A stretch of DNA of 64,000 nt from Dolomedes plantarius (Eukaryota; Arthropoda; Arachnida; Araneae; Dolomedidae), in contig OU015493.1 in assembly GCA_907164885.2 (NCBI GenBank), positions 218,952,894-219,016,893 of the forward strand, in the 5' to 3' direction. The position numbers and the translations under genes are program-made. Under the pieces are notes generated by a model. It was not told the origin of the DNA. It saw only the letters and a list, made by a program, of their open reading frames with translations, and ran no database searches. Shown one piece after another: positions 11,648 through 23,734 of this stretch. Numbering within the stretch: position 1 is the first letter of the stretch; every line of letters starts with the position of its first letter.

Positions 11648-12315
11648 TAGGGTTTATACAAAAACCTACTTTTTGAAAAACGAGTTTTCGAATTCCAGAT
11701 TTCCAAAAAACCGGTTTTAGCCGGTTTTCGAATTTTTGTCAAAAGAAAAAATAGAATATGGAAAAATATTTTATTTAATTTATATAAAATAACAAAAAAC
11801 GAAATCAATATCAAAATCAAAATATAAAAAAAATTAAGGATTACACATTACTTACACAAAATAATGAAAACTCAAACAAAAATTTCAAATTTCAAATAAT
11901 ATTTATATTTATTTCGCTAATTTTAATTTCTCCTAAGAAAATAGGATTTTAAAAAACATAAAATATCCACTGGACGGTGGCAATGTCTTGTTCCTATTTT
12001 GGACACAATATTGCCTGAAATTGAAAATACTCGTTCACTAGCTACTGAGCTTGGTTTTATAGTTTTCAGGGCATCAAATAACAAATCTAAGTTTGTGGTT
12101 CTTTTATTCGTTGCCTCAAATAATGAAAATTCAGCTTTCGGTGTCTTTGGATTTCTAAGTTTTTCTTCAGGGTCTTCAAGAAATCAAATAAGTTAAAAAT
12201 TAATTTTTGCATAATAATTTGAATTCTTTTAAACCGGTTTTCTTAATTTAAAAACCGGTTTTCAAATGTGAGAAATTTATTTTTAAAACCGGGTTTGAAA
12301 AACCGCCAAACCCTA
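11648..12315 (-). mobile_element. hAT element with TAGGGTTT ends
   Basis: 668-bp element starting TAGGGTTTATAC and ending CCAAACCCTA, flanked on both sides by the identical 8-bp duplication ATTAAATG (11640-11647 and 12316-12323). Sub-terminal AAACCGGTTTT motifs occur near both ends. The middle holds the C-terminal part of a hAT transposase on the minus strand, so this is an internally deleted derivative of an autonomous hAT. Confidence 0.88.
11923..12190 (-). pseudogene. hAT transposase C-terminal dimerisation domain remnant
   Basis: An open minus-strand frame of about 88 codons bounded by a TGA upstream and ending at TAA (11923-11925). It reads LFDALKTIKPSSVASERVFS and then SISGNIVSKIGT and FLKSYFLRRN. 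The ASERVFS..GNIVS..RT pattern followed by L.FLK is the diagnostic hAT C-terminal dimerisation signature. The N-terminal and catalytic regions are missing, with no frame to encode them inside the element, so it cannot act alone. Confidence 0.85.
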
Positions 12316-12336
12316 ATTAAATGCAAGGGAATAAAT

Positions 12337-12561
12337 TTAGGACACAAATATACCATGAAGTTGTTTCACAAGAAAGCCCCCTCTTGCAACTAAAATTTCA
12401 CGTTTCCGCCTCTTAAAAGGTTCTGTAGCCCATGCGCACTCATTCAAACAAAGAACGGGTTGCCCGGAATTCAAATATCCAAGTGCATCGGATATATTAA
12501 CAATAGCATTATTGCCCGGCGTTGCCGGGGTGGATATATCGATATAAAATTTTTCATGCAT
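12337..12561 (-). other. 74-codon coding-like frame beside a GC-rich inverted repeat
   Basis: Minus-strand frame containing NSGQPVLCLNECAWATEP and FKRRKREILVARGGF, with less biased composition than surrounding noise frames. At 12513-12528 lies CCCGGCGTTGCCGGGG, a GC-rich stem resembling the hairpin of the Helitron 3-prime ends elsewhere in this window. It may be a repeat-borne or captured coding scrap. I do not recognise a protein family. Confidence 0.25.
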
Positions 12562-13467
12562 GCCATCAAAAAAATACTGCGGTGCACCCCCCGCTCTTCA
12601 TGTTCATCTGGCCAGACAGAACGCGCTTAGCGCGTTTCTACTGAAATAATATACAAACAATAAGGAAGAAAGAATCTTTGAGCCTGCGGACCTTCGTCTG
12701 ATTATACGTCTGATTTCATTGAGAATTAATTACACAGTGTTGCGTGATTCGCACGTTTGAATTGAATAAGTTTACTGTTTAATTATATTTGTTAGATACT
12801 GTTTAATTAGATTTAATTAGATTTCCTTGATCCACTGTTTAGTTAGAAATAAGTTTTATAATTTACATTTGCCTTTATTATTTATTTTTCCCTTAAAAAC
12901 GCACTTTTTTGGCACATCATCCAAGAGGTAAAGTGCAAGATGCGTTATCCCTTTTATTTAATTAAAGTAAGGCGGGTTTCCGCATGAAGCCTATTTTCCT
13001 TACTTAGGTGATTCGGTTTTTTATTGTCGACAGACCAAAAACCGCATAAAGAGCAAATTGTAAATTGGTTTTTAATTTTCCCAAGGCCAAAAACCACAGG
13101 AGTGTGTATCTGGGGAGGCAGGACCAAAGGTTATTGTACCAACCCTCTTCTCCCCCGCGAATCGGAATTTGACTGATAACACAGCGCCCAGTTTTTAGCG
13201 TGCAAAAATACTCTTCTTGGTGAATAAAGTTTTGTGGTGAAGGGGCTATATCTACATTTAAGTGGTACGCGCACCTCTTAGGGGGTACAAAAATCATTAA
13301 AAAAATTAATTATAAAAAAACTAATTGAGCCCCAAATTTAATTATTGCTGCGTTAACTTTATCGAGTCCTAAACATTAACTGTGCCGAATTTGGTCCGGG
13401 TGGGTGAAACAGTTTAGGATTCTATGGCGGACAAACAAACAAACAGACGAGTTCTTTTATATATATA
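12562..13467. other. unassigned sequence
   Basis: No ends or genes recognised. A tract near 13430-13465 (ACAAACAAACAAACAGACG) precedes the Helitron terminus. Confidence 0.5.
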
Positions 13468-14869
<1,402 letters not shown>

Positions 14870-15300
14870 TATAGATTTTTAGTATTGTGGGCCTCTGGGA
14901 TAATCATATGATAGCTATTGACACTTTTTATATTCGTACATTTCAATCATTGGTTTCCAACGTGGGAGGCGTTCAGGGGGATGGCTAATAGGTGAAGATC
15001 GTATTTGACTAGGGTTACTTGCGTGACTTACTTACACACACACATTTATACTGGGATACTTGTCATATATATTAAAACATATTAAAACTGGCATACTTGT
15101 CTAATACCCGATAATTACACTCCTAGATCGTAAGAGCCATGGACTCTGTGAGGAAGTCTGTAAACAATGAACGTCCCGAATTCAATCATTTTCCCAGATG
15201 ATGGCTTCCGAGGTGATGACTCTCTAAGGCTTTATTAAACTTACTATTATAGATATAGATTTCACATCATTTATAGATATCTTCGGGTACCATTATAAAA
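14870..15300. other. unassigned sequence with a flanking direct repeat
   Basis: Includes AGGCTTTATTAAACTTACTA at about 15226, which recurs with one difference at about 15687 on the other side of the SINE-like segment. No gene recognised. Confidence 0.4.
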
Positions 15301-15349
15301 TACGGGATGCGACGCCCGTTTTTATAATTGCATCAGAAAGGTCAGAGTC

Positions 15350-15585
15350 CGATTGAGCCAGGTGTCACCTCAATTTTGACCGAGCACCCCCAGGAGTAGT
15401 ATGTGGGGGGGGGGGGGATCAGCCCTCTCTGACCTCATAGAGGGTCTTTCCGGTCTACGGATTTAAAGTGCCCATATCCGGCCTAGACACGGAGGTATTT
15501 AATGACGTTTGTCGGGATTCGATCCCGGCATGCACCAGCCCGCAGGCTACTACGAGGCTACCCATGGATGTGGCGCATTGTCTTG
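15350..15585 (-). repeat. tRNA-derived SINE-like element
   Basis: On the minus strand a box-A-like TAGCCTCGTAG is followed by a box-B-like GGATCGAATCC, about 30 nt apart, the internal RNA polymerase III promoter layout of tRNA-derived SINEs. A body of about 150 bp follows, with an interrupted G run at 15405-15418. A direct repeat (see 14870-15300) flanks the wider segment. Box A is imperfect, so the class is likely but not certain. Confidence 0.5.
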
Positions 15586-15859
15586 TCGGAAAACCCATTA
15601 GCGTGAATGCATTGCATGAATGGTTCTCGCACTTCTTCTGAAAGGATGTTGTGGCATCACGATAGGTGGTTAAGGCTAATCTCTGAGGCTTTATTAAAAT
15701 TACTATTACTGAATTTGTGACCCAGAAAGACAGAGTCCTAATTATAATGAAAACGCCAATTTTAAAACAGAAACTTAACCATGAAATTTATTTACAAAAA
15801 AAAAATTAACATTAAAAGGGTACAACATAATTAGTTAATTGAAGTGCAGGTTTTACAAA

Positions 15860-16094
15860 GCACGCTCCGGCACCCAGCTAGTCCCAAACAGGAGCTTAAA
15901 AATCCCGTCCGCTCGGGGCGCGTCATCTCCAACTCTCTGATTATATCTCGCGGTGTTTTCTCTCTCGGCGACTCTCCCGATTCCTCGAAAACGCGTCTGT
16001 ATTTCAGAGAGGGGGCCGGCAGCCCTGTTGGTGACAGTTCTTTGTAGCGATGCATAGTCGAGCCATCTTTATGTCCCGCCGATGTCAACTCGCA
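15860..16094 (-). other. candidate GC-rich exon or coding scrap
   Basis: A minus-strand stretch of about 80 codons without stops, far more GC-rich than its surroundings and rich in charged residues (KYRRVFEESGESPREKTPRD). On the minus strand it is preceded by a pyrimidine-rich stretch ending in AG (CTTTCTTGGCAATAG) and followed by CTTTGTAAAA, so plausible acceptor and donor sites exist. The plus strand is also open for 67 codons, as can happen in GC-rich DNA. I recognise no family; it could be a host exon or part of a retroelement. Confidence 0.25.
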
Positions 16095-16306
16095 CGAAGC
16101 TATTGCCAAGAAAGACGGCTTTACAACTATGGTGGGAGACGCTTGCTTGTGAACCCGATATGCGTGGGCTTAACTTTCAGGCTGAAAATTCTTCCGACAT
16201 TTGCTGGTATCGTTTTTTAATCTTGCAGCTGTGGAAGCAGCTCTTCGCAGATAGCGGGAATCGCACAAAACAAGTGACGTTACTATGTTTTCACTGATAA
16301 GACGCA

Positions 16307-16309
<3 letters not shown>

Positions 16310-16383
<74 letters not shown>
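16310..16383. repeat. (AT)n microsatellite
   Basis: Pure alternating AT over about 74 bp. No transposon terminus recognised at either edge. Confidence 0.97.
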
Positions 16384-16385
<2 letters not shown>

Positions 16386-16744
16386 TTTCTACTTTCTGTT
16401 CTCTTGAAATGAACTTCGACAGATGGATAAATTAAATGATGACCACCTTTGCTATCTGGATGCCAATCAGCCTTGGATTATTACTAAACGAATGGACTCA
16501 AAGTCCAGTAGTGTTTGCTGGATATAGTTTTAATTTAAATTTTTAATTTAATCCGTAATTATGTGCACACGCACACACACACGACTATTTATACAAACAT
16601 GCCTAAACGTGTGTATGTGTGTGTGAGTGTTAGGTCACATTGTCTTCCAGATCTCAAAATTCAATATTTTCCATCGGTACGTCGTCTCTTAACTACGGTA
16701 CGCATGCTCGGCTTTATCGCCACATTTCCAATGTCTTAAACGAC
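16384..16744. other. unassigned sequence
   Basis: Contains a (CA)n-type tract near 16566-16582 and GTGTGTATGTGTGTGTGAG near 16608. No gene recognised. Confidence 0.5.
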
Positions 16745-17190
16745 AATAATTACAAGAAAAAAAGAACATTTTATATACCATGTTTTTGAATTTTCTCTTG
16801 AATCCTATAAACTTGAAAATTCTATGTATTAGTAAATGCTTTTTTAAAACTTTTTGGGTGAATTATCCCATTTACTTGAAAGAAAATGAACTGAATCGGA
16901 AGTTTACTTACGTTTAACTTTTTGTTCCCGTCCCGGCCGACAGATGGCTGCACCAGTCTACAAAACGAAATTAACTGAAAATAACTGAAAATGGATTTAA
17001 TGGATTTAATTCTGCTTAAAGATGGCTAAAAGTATTAAAAAATGTATTGTTATCGTGTTACGAGCTATTCTAAAAGTTTCAAATGTCTAGCTAGTCGGGA
17101 AGTCAGTTAAAAATCGATTGCAAGATTTGTACTTGAATAAACACACACACAAACACACAAAGAAGAAAGCAAGTTAATAAAAACATGGTA
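16745..17190 (-). repeat. 0.4 kb dispersed repeat R430, copy 2
   Basis: Inverted relative to copy 1. It shows the same order of landmarks in reverse complement, with an (AC)n/(AAAC) tract at 17142-17160 and TAATAAAAACATGGTA at the end. The left side extends into ATAATTACAAGA, as in copies at 56.4 and 63.4 kb. Confidence 0.85.
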
Positions 17191-17239
17191 AAAATCTTTG
17201 TCATTTTGCAGTCTCAAACATATACTGTGACTTTCATAA

Positions 17240-18516
17240 CTCACTATCTGAAGTACCCGGCATTGCCCGGGATTTTAACAATATTTGTTAACCAAAATCA
17301 ACACAGTATAAATAACATAGAAAAAGTATATGTGAAATGTTATACACATCTCAGAATTCAGGAATTTCAGCCTTTCATCATTGAAGCACTAAAATTTGAA
17401 AAGTAAAAATGTCAAATTGTCTAATGTTTGCTAACCAAAATTAATTTAAAACTAAACACGTTATAAATAACATAGAAAAAACATGTGAAATCTTATACAC
17501 ATGAATAAAATGAAAACCCAATAAAAAATACATAAAATTATAATAAACTCCTCAGAATTCAGCTAGATTTAGCCTTTTATCATTTGGGCAAAAAAAGAAG
17601 CTGAAATTACAGGTTTAGCTGAAATTTCCAATAGAACCATGATATGACTCTAGCGTTGCCTCTTAAAATATGAAGTGTTTGATTGAGGGCTGCAAACCAT
17701 TCAACTCCTCTCCCCATTAAACTCCTATAAACATCCTCTACATATTAAATTCCTTTTCTCTCCATAATAAACTCCTCAGAATTTTGGTAGATTCAGCCTT
17801 TTATCATAGTACCACTAAAACCTGAAACATCCTCTCCAGAAATATAAATTTATAAATTACAATAATTAAACTCACGCAAATGTATGAATTACATAAGTTT
17901 TTTAACCAACATTTGAATAATTCGTAAATGAAAAAGCATATGAAAATAAAGATAATAAGAACTTCCGGAATCGAAATTAATTACCCTTAATTTTTAATTA
18001 ATAAAAAACCAACATAATAGGAATAAAAACGATAGTTGTTTAAAAGCATATGAAAATAAAGCTATTATAAAGATAATAATAAAAAAAGCATATGAAAATA
18101 ATGCTCGCGTATGAAGTTAACTTTATGATATAAAGATAGTAATAATAATATAAACCGCGTGCATAAAATATTTAGCTTTTCAAGCGAAATAAATTAATTT
18201 TTAGAAAAAAACTACTTTTAATCGAGAAATTAAATACATTGCACAAAATTTTAATTTTACCAACTTTCTACCCTACAATTTACACCCTACTTCTTTGAAG
18301 TTGGGTGTTGAAACATCCTCTTTGAAAAATTTACACCCTACTTCTTTTAAATAGGGTGTAAATATAAAGTTTTAACAGCGAATTGAATGCCAGTTAAAAA
18401 TTATTGTTGTTTAAAATCATATGAAAATTACGCTATTATAAAGACAAAAAAAAGCATAGGAAAATAATGCGTGCGCATGAAGTTAACGTTACGATATAAA
18501 AATAGTAACAATAATA
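17240..18516 (-). mobile_element. non-autonomous Helitron, family H2, copy 1
   Basis: The 3-prime end lies at the left: reverse complement of a CCCGGGCAATGCCGGG hairpin (17258-17273) followed by TACTTCAG and a degraded CTAG. Internal blocks such as TTGTTAACCAAAATCAA and CACAGTATAAATAACATAG recur in the H2 copy at 32100-33339, in a fragment at 20975-21250 and in the 3-prime non-coding part of the Helitron pseudogene near 47200-47560. That makes H2 a likely deletion derivative of that family. The 5-prime end merges with the next Helitron at 18517. Confidence 0.75.
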
Positions 18517-18875
18517 TGTATATATAAAACAGTTCCGTGACTGACTGACTGATTGACTGACTGACTGACATACAACGTACAGACCAAACCGCGGGAAATA
18601 AAAGGGCTGAAATTTTGCATGGCGATTCTTCTTATAGTGTAGGAGTGCACTTAGAAAGATTTTTGAAAAATTCTTAGATTTTTTTAAAATTAAATTTTTG
18701 AGTTGTTTTAGTAACTTTTTTTAAGTTTGCATTTAAAATAATAATAATTTGATGGTTATAAATTCATATGACGAAAAAGATCATAAAATTTCCTTTAATA
18801 TGAAATCTTTTTCGAATCTTTACCTCCAGTTTATGATTTTTGGTGAATTTTTAAAGATTAATTTTTAGAATTTAA

Positions 18876-20330
18876 CCTTTTACATGCCACACTATGATCA
18901 AGGAATAAAGTACCATATTTTGCTGCGTAACTTTGGTCGATAACTTCCAGGAAGTTGGTCCAACAGGTGTACTCCACTCATTCCTTTATTATATAATTTT
19001 ATAATGTAAGGTTAAGGAAAATCGACTTTTATTTTAGCTCGGACATATCTTTTTGCTCTTCCTAATGGTTCGTGAGTGATAAAATTTGATGTAATAGTTA
19101 CAACAAAACTATCGTTCCAATGGCACATATAAACTTCTCCATCGCATCGGTAATCAAACTCTCCACGTTGAAATTTCGATATTTCTTTTGCTCTTTTAAG
19201 AGAACATTGTCCCGTTCTGGAATCTCGCACTGTGCCAATTGCCTTAAAGCCTTTGTTAGATAAATCTGTCAGCAGACTGTACGATGTAAAAAAAGTTATC
19301 GAAAAATATTTTGCGTTTCTCTGGATTGTCAATAAAAGATAATAGTTCGGAGACAACTTTTGATCCAAGTGGCAAATTTTCATTTTTCGAACTTTTTCTA
19401 CCGTAGATAGACATAGCATAAGGATAACCATTTGCTGAGCAGATCATCCAAACTTTGAAACCAAAGCGAATTGGCTTTCCACGTATGAACACCTTAGCCG
19501 AACGATGCCCATAACACGGAACCATGGATTCATCGATACTCATATTTTCATGAAAAAATTCAAATTGACGAAAATTTTTTCCAACCTCTTTATAAAAGGG
19601 AGAAATTTTTCCTAATTTATCGCCTGGTTCCAATTTACTATTATCAACAATGTGGAAATACTTTTTTAACATCCGAAATTTATTTCTCGGCATTGTATTG
19701 TTAACAATTAGGATATGCAAATCTTCCTGAGAGCTCCAATATGTATTTTCATCAGGTACTGAGTGGTAGCCACTAAACAACAGTAATCCAAGAAACTGCC
19801 GAATGTCATTTGCGTCGACGTTTAAAGAGTCTCCTTTATGTAGGGCGTACAGCTTTGTAAGTTCGGCTGAATTTTCTACGTAATCAGACGGCAGAATCAC
19901 TGATTGACGGCAGAATCACTGATCACGTGTGATATCACTGCTTTTGTATATCGTTACATGCCAATGTTCCTTTTTTGGAACATTGCATTTTCACGCGGTC
20001 TTGAGGAAATATTTCTTGTTATTATTTTAATTTATTTTATTAACTCGTTAAACTTGTCCTTTGCAAGTACGATGCGGAAATTTTTGGGTGGATTTGAATT
20101 TTTAGGAATTTTATAGAATTTTTTTTCTTACGTACTGTAAAAATTTTGAAAAAAGCTGATTTTTAGAAATTTTTCTACGCTAAAATATTCATATTTAAAA
20201 AAAAAGTCAAAAAATCAATCATGCCTTCTATAACATACGGTAATTTTTTCAAACTGATAGATATCACAGTTTAGTTTTAAAAAAATATTAAAGATGGTGT
20301 TCCAAAAAAGGAACATTGGCATGTAAAAGG
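18876..20330 (-). mobile_element. piggyBac transposon nested in a Helitron
   Basis: 1455-bp element with perfect 14-bp terminal inverted repeats CCTTTTACATGCCA (18876-18889) and its inverse (20317-20330). It is flanked on each side by TTAA (18872-18875 and 20331-20334), the piggyBac target. Sub-terminal copies of the repeat (TTACATGCCAATGTTCC at about 19955) lie inside the right part. It carries a degraded transposase on the minus strand. Confidence 0.95.
19012..19900 (-). pseudogene. piggyBac transposase, truncated and frameshifted
   Basis: Minus-strand product in two frames. The first (19900 to about 19290) contains NDIRQFLGLLLFSGYHSVPD, then MSIDESMVPCYGHRS, where the Asp matches the first catalytic Asp of the family, and finally IFFDNFF with the second. 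A frameshift near 19285-19300 moves to the frame reading TSYSLLTDLSNKGFKAIGTV, which completes the DNFFTSY.LL...G..A.GTV block. The C-terminus ends soon after WNDSFVVTITSNF, before the region with the third catalytic Asp and the Cys-rich domain. The N-terminal acidic part is also missing; about 295 codons remain, against about 500-600 usually. Confidence 0.9.
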
Positions 20331-20662
20331 TTAATTTATTAAACGCTGATCACGTGATTTCTTTTTCTGTTACTTTAAATAAATTTATCTTCACATAACA
20401 ACGAAATAGGCAAAAAATACTTTTTTTCTTGCTAATGCGGCAGACGATTGGACATTATTCAAAAAAATATTAAAATAATGTAAAAGATATGTTCCTCAAA
20501 CTGTACTACATTAACTGTACTATATTCTTTAGTATGTCCTATGAGATTTAATTTGAATATTTTCTTCTACATTATTTTGTCTATAAAATTATCTCTTACG
20601 ATTTTTTATTAATATATTTTTTTGTTTTTTTTACATCAATCGTATACATTGATCGTCGTATT

Positions 20663-20752
<90 letters not shown>

Positions 20753-20797
20753 TGGCATTAATTGCATACACTGACATTCTATTTAATTTGAATGTAC

Positions 20798-20828
20798 CGT
20801 TCGTTTAGGAACACCTCCTAAACGAACG
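20798..20828. repeat. perfect 13-bp inverted repeat, 5-nt loop
   Basis: CGTTCGTTTAGGA, loop ACACC, then its exact inverse. It sits immediately where Helitron H1 copy 3 loses homology to its relatives. CGTTTAGGA recurs once more next to it. Confidence 0.85.
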
Positions 20829-20974
20829 TTTAGGAAGTGTTGGTTTATGGAATACTAAAAGTTTAAAATAGTGGCGCCATCTATTGAACATCTATGAATC
20901 GAGAATCGCATCCGTCAAAAATTGTTCGTTATCCTAATTGTTAGCAATACAATGCCCAGAAATAAATTATTGAT

Positions 20975-21250
20975 GAATGTTTGTTAACCAAAATCAATTT
21001 TAAAACTAAACACAGTATAAATAACATAGAAAAGATTTAGCCTTTATCATTGGAGCAAAAAATCCTGGAAAGTGAAACATAAAATATATAAATTTATAAT
21101 AAACCTACCAAAATCCATTAAAAACTAAACACAGTATAAATAACATAGAAAAAAAAAGCATACGAAATGTTATACACATTAATAATATGAAAACCAATTA
21201 AAAATATATAAATGTATAATACACTCCTCAGATTTCAGCTATATTCGGTC
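20975..21250 (-). mobile_element. Helitron H2 fragment
   Basis: Two tandem-like runs of the H2 block (TTAAAACTAAACACAGTAT with AAATAACATAG) without a recognisable hairpin terminus. Minus orientation, as at 17240-18516. Confidence 0.6.
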
Positions 21251-21267
21251 TTTCATCATAAAAAAGC

Positions 21268-21385
21268 TGAAAAAAAATAAAATAAAAATAATTAAAAAAA
21301 ATAATAAAATAAAATAAAAATAATAATTAAAAAAATAATAAAATAAAATAAAGATAATAATTAAAAAAATAATAAAATAAAAGCT
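21268..21385. repeat. A-rich tandem repeat, about 36-bp unit
   Basis: About three copies of a unit built from AATAAAATAAAA and TAATAATTAAAAAAA. Confidence 0.8.
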
Positions 21386-21431
21386 AAAATAAAAAAGCCT
21401 TCATAAAAAGCTGAAAATACAGGTTTAGCAA

Positions 21432-21505
21432 AATTTGCACCATCCCAGACTCGAACCCGAGTCTTACGGTGTACCAAATGAACAGTTTTAACGAACGCGC
21501 CACGA
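21432..21505 (-). repeat. tRNA-like sequence (SINE head or tRNA relic)
   Basis: Minus strand has TGGCGCGTTCGTT (box-A position, 21490-21502) and GGGTTCGAGTCT (box-B position, 21448-21459) with about 30 nt between. The arms do not fold into a clean cloverleaf by eye and the acceptor ends do not pair, so I do not call a functional tRNA gene. Confidence 0.4.
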
Positions 21506-21599
21506 TTATACACAACGCTGTTGAGTAAAGTAAAAAATATACGCAATGAGTTTTTTGGAAAGTTGCTATGGGTTGGTGAATATACATACATTTATGGAG

Positions 21600-22579
21600 T
21601 AAGAGGAGTTTTAAATGAGAAATAAGTTAACAGGATAGAAGCTTAGTCTTTAACTCTTCAATAGACACAAAGACATAAGCTAGGGGGGTTGCAGTAGCGA
21701 TTAAAAAAGATCGTGAGACTTAGCGTGGTTGATTCGAATTTTCCATCGCGCGTGAGAGTGTCAATATGCCGTTGGATCCGATTTATTTTAGAGTATAAAA
21801 TCTGACTTGAAAGATTATTATTTTCATTTATTATTCTGGTTTAATATATAACTTGAAACTTTTTGATTTTATTTATTTTTATCTTTTCGCTCGCTGTTTG
21901 CCAGCTAACCCTAACGTGGACGCCATATTCAGAGGGGTGATTCCACAAAGTGTAACAGCTTACAAATTTTTGGTTTTTTATTAATTAAAAATCAACGGTA
22001 ATTAATTTCGATTTTTGAAGTTCTTCAGACCCTCGGCTGTTTTTAAAGACGCCTGTATGTAAAATTTCACGATCGTTGCTCCTAAACTGTGGATTTCTAT
22101 ACAATTACAGAGATACAAACATTCATTTTTATATATTAGGTTTCATACACAGAAATTCTGCCCCCGACATTTATAAAACCTTGAGGGCTATTATGTTTAA
22201 TTTTTCCCCATTTCGGCGAATAAGTATGCGCTACCTGTCGGTTCTTTCGATACTCCTTGCTTCCTACCCCATATCTCGTACTGGCAATCCCGCACCTTCA
22301 CAGTTTCCTTTTGTGCAATGGCAACACTTATTCCGCGTCTTTGTTCTCGCCATTGTCTGTTCTGTGTGCACTTTCTTGCTTCTGCTCTTCACGATGAAAG
22401 TTGTATGGTTTTTGCTAATTTTACGCAAATGTTTATGGCTTTCTCGCCCACTCAAGTGGTCTGGTTTTTTTAACCATGACAATGCAAAAGTAATAGGATT
22501 CAATGAGGTAGACGGAGCGACAACAAACACTGAGAACCAGTGGGATCGAACTTTCAGAAAGGGATTGCAGGGTGACAAA
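21600..22579. other. unassigned sequence
   Basis: A plus-strand frame of 212 codons (22076-22714) and a minus frame of 104 codons (22264-22578) overlap here. Neither shows family motifs, and the longer one runs into the following MITE. Part of the region (22180-22560) is less AT-rich and may be an unrecognised repeat. Confidence 0.4.
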
Positions 22580-22583
22580 TTAA

Positions 22584-23174
22584 CCCTTCAGCGGGCGCGC
22601 CCATGTACAAAGTGCAAAATTTTCGTCATTTTGAATGGTTTGTTTTTACAAGTAAGGTTTGAATGTTCTAAGCAGTTTCTATTGATAGCTACACCCTTTC
22701 TAACGCAGGTCTGATTTTCTGACCCTCGTATTCCTTTCCATTCATTGTTAGTCGTGATTTAACCGCGGTAAACCGGCGATTATACTGGATTGCAATACGA
22801 CAAAATTATGAGTTGATGTCGTAGATCAAATGTGAAGCTATTATACGGTATTCCGCATATCACGAAGATGGACAATCTCATTGTTTTTTAAGGTCTCGGG
22901 ACATAACAGGAATCGATTTCCGAGTTGTCCTCAGATGCATTAAACCAGACAGTTTTGAAATAAGGCGATTGTATCTGCATGCTTCAGCCTTTAATTATAA
23001 TTATATCTCAATATTATGAACATTTTATATCTTGTCATAAAACTCAGAATTAATATTTTGAATTTGAAACAAGAAAGTTTATTGCAAAAGGAAAAATCAA
23101 GGTTGAAAGAGACGTTGCACTTTATGCGACGCGCGCCTGCTGATGTTCCAAAAATTGGCGCGCCCGCTGAAGGG
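22584..23174. mobile_element. piggyBac-type MITE, copy 1
   Basis: 591-bp non-coding element with ends CCCTTCAGCGGGCGCGCC and the exact inverse, flanked by TTAA at 22580-22583 and 23175-23178. The second copy at 38430-39020 is also exactly 591 bp. Confidence 0.93.
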
Positions 23175-23178
23175 TTAA

Positions 23179-23367
23179 AAAAAGAATTTCATCGCAGTGG
23201 AAGGCTTCTAATATGCGGCAAGAATCACACAACCCGTTACGCTTGTTTGCTATCTTACCCCCTGTATTTCATTATTTTTGCTGCGTCATCGGAGTCAGAG
23301 CCTAAACTGACGGTTTTTTTTCCAGAATGTCACGACGTTGTACACTGTCAAAACGTAATGCTACTTC

Positions 23368-23399
<32 letters not shown>

Positions 23400-23734
23400 C
23401 TGCCTGTTTCAGGTTGGCGGGTTTACCTGCTTTGTATCTCAAACGTACATTCTGGCAGATTATTTTCTTGCCTTTTTTAATTAGATTTCCATTTATGTCA
23501 GATACCCAAAACAGCATTTCATTTATACGGTGAACTCGAGTGGGTGGGATCTGCGAAAAATTAATAAGTCTCTCTTAACTTAACGTGTTTTTAATTGGCC
23601 CAGCCCCTTGTTTTCCCCCCACGACCTAATGAAACGCAAGTTTGGATCATTACGAAAACGAAAAATACTTACAAGAAAAACACTTTTTAATTGGCATGTT
23701 GTTTTGGAAACATTTGGAAGGTGCACCTTATATA
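23179..23734. other. unassigned sequence with a poly(A) tract
   Basis: Contains an A run of about 26 at 23373-23398. No reading frame or source gene is recognised upstream of it, so a retroposed origin is only a possibility. Confidence 0.5.

Larger units (their letters stand above)
18517..20797 (+). mobile_element. Helitron family H1, copy 3, split by a piggyBac
   Basis: Plus-oriented copy starting TATATATAAAACAGTTCCG (leading TC lost) with a GACT-repeat tract behind it. It continues to 18875, is interrupted by the piggyBac element, and resumes at 20331. The H1 internal (AT)n lies at 20668-20752. The copy ends at about 20797 after TTTGAATGTAC, so its hairpin and CTAG are missing. Confidence 0.83.

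Noticed and set aside
21432..21505. Possible functional tRNA gene
   Set aside because: Box-like motifs are present but the arms do not pair into a proper cloverleaf, so only a tRNA-like relic is listed.
22076..22714. 212-codon plus-strand frame
   Set aside because: No family motif, uneven composition, and its 3-prime part runs into a piggyBac MITE.
23373..23398. Poly(A) as the tail of a retroposed gene
   Set aside because: No recognisable gene or target duplication found upstream.
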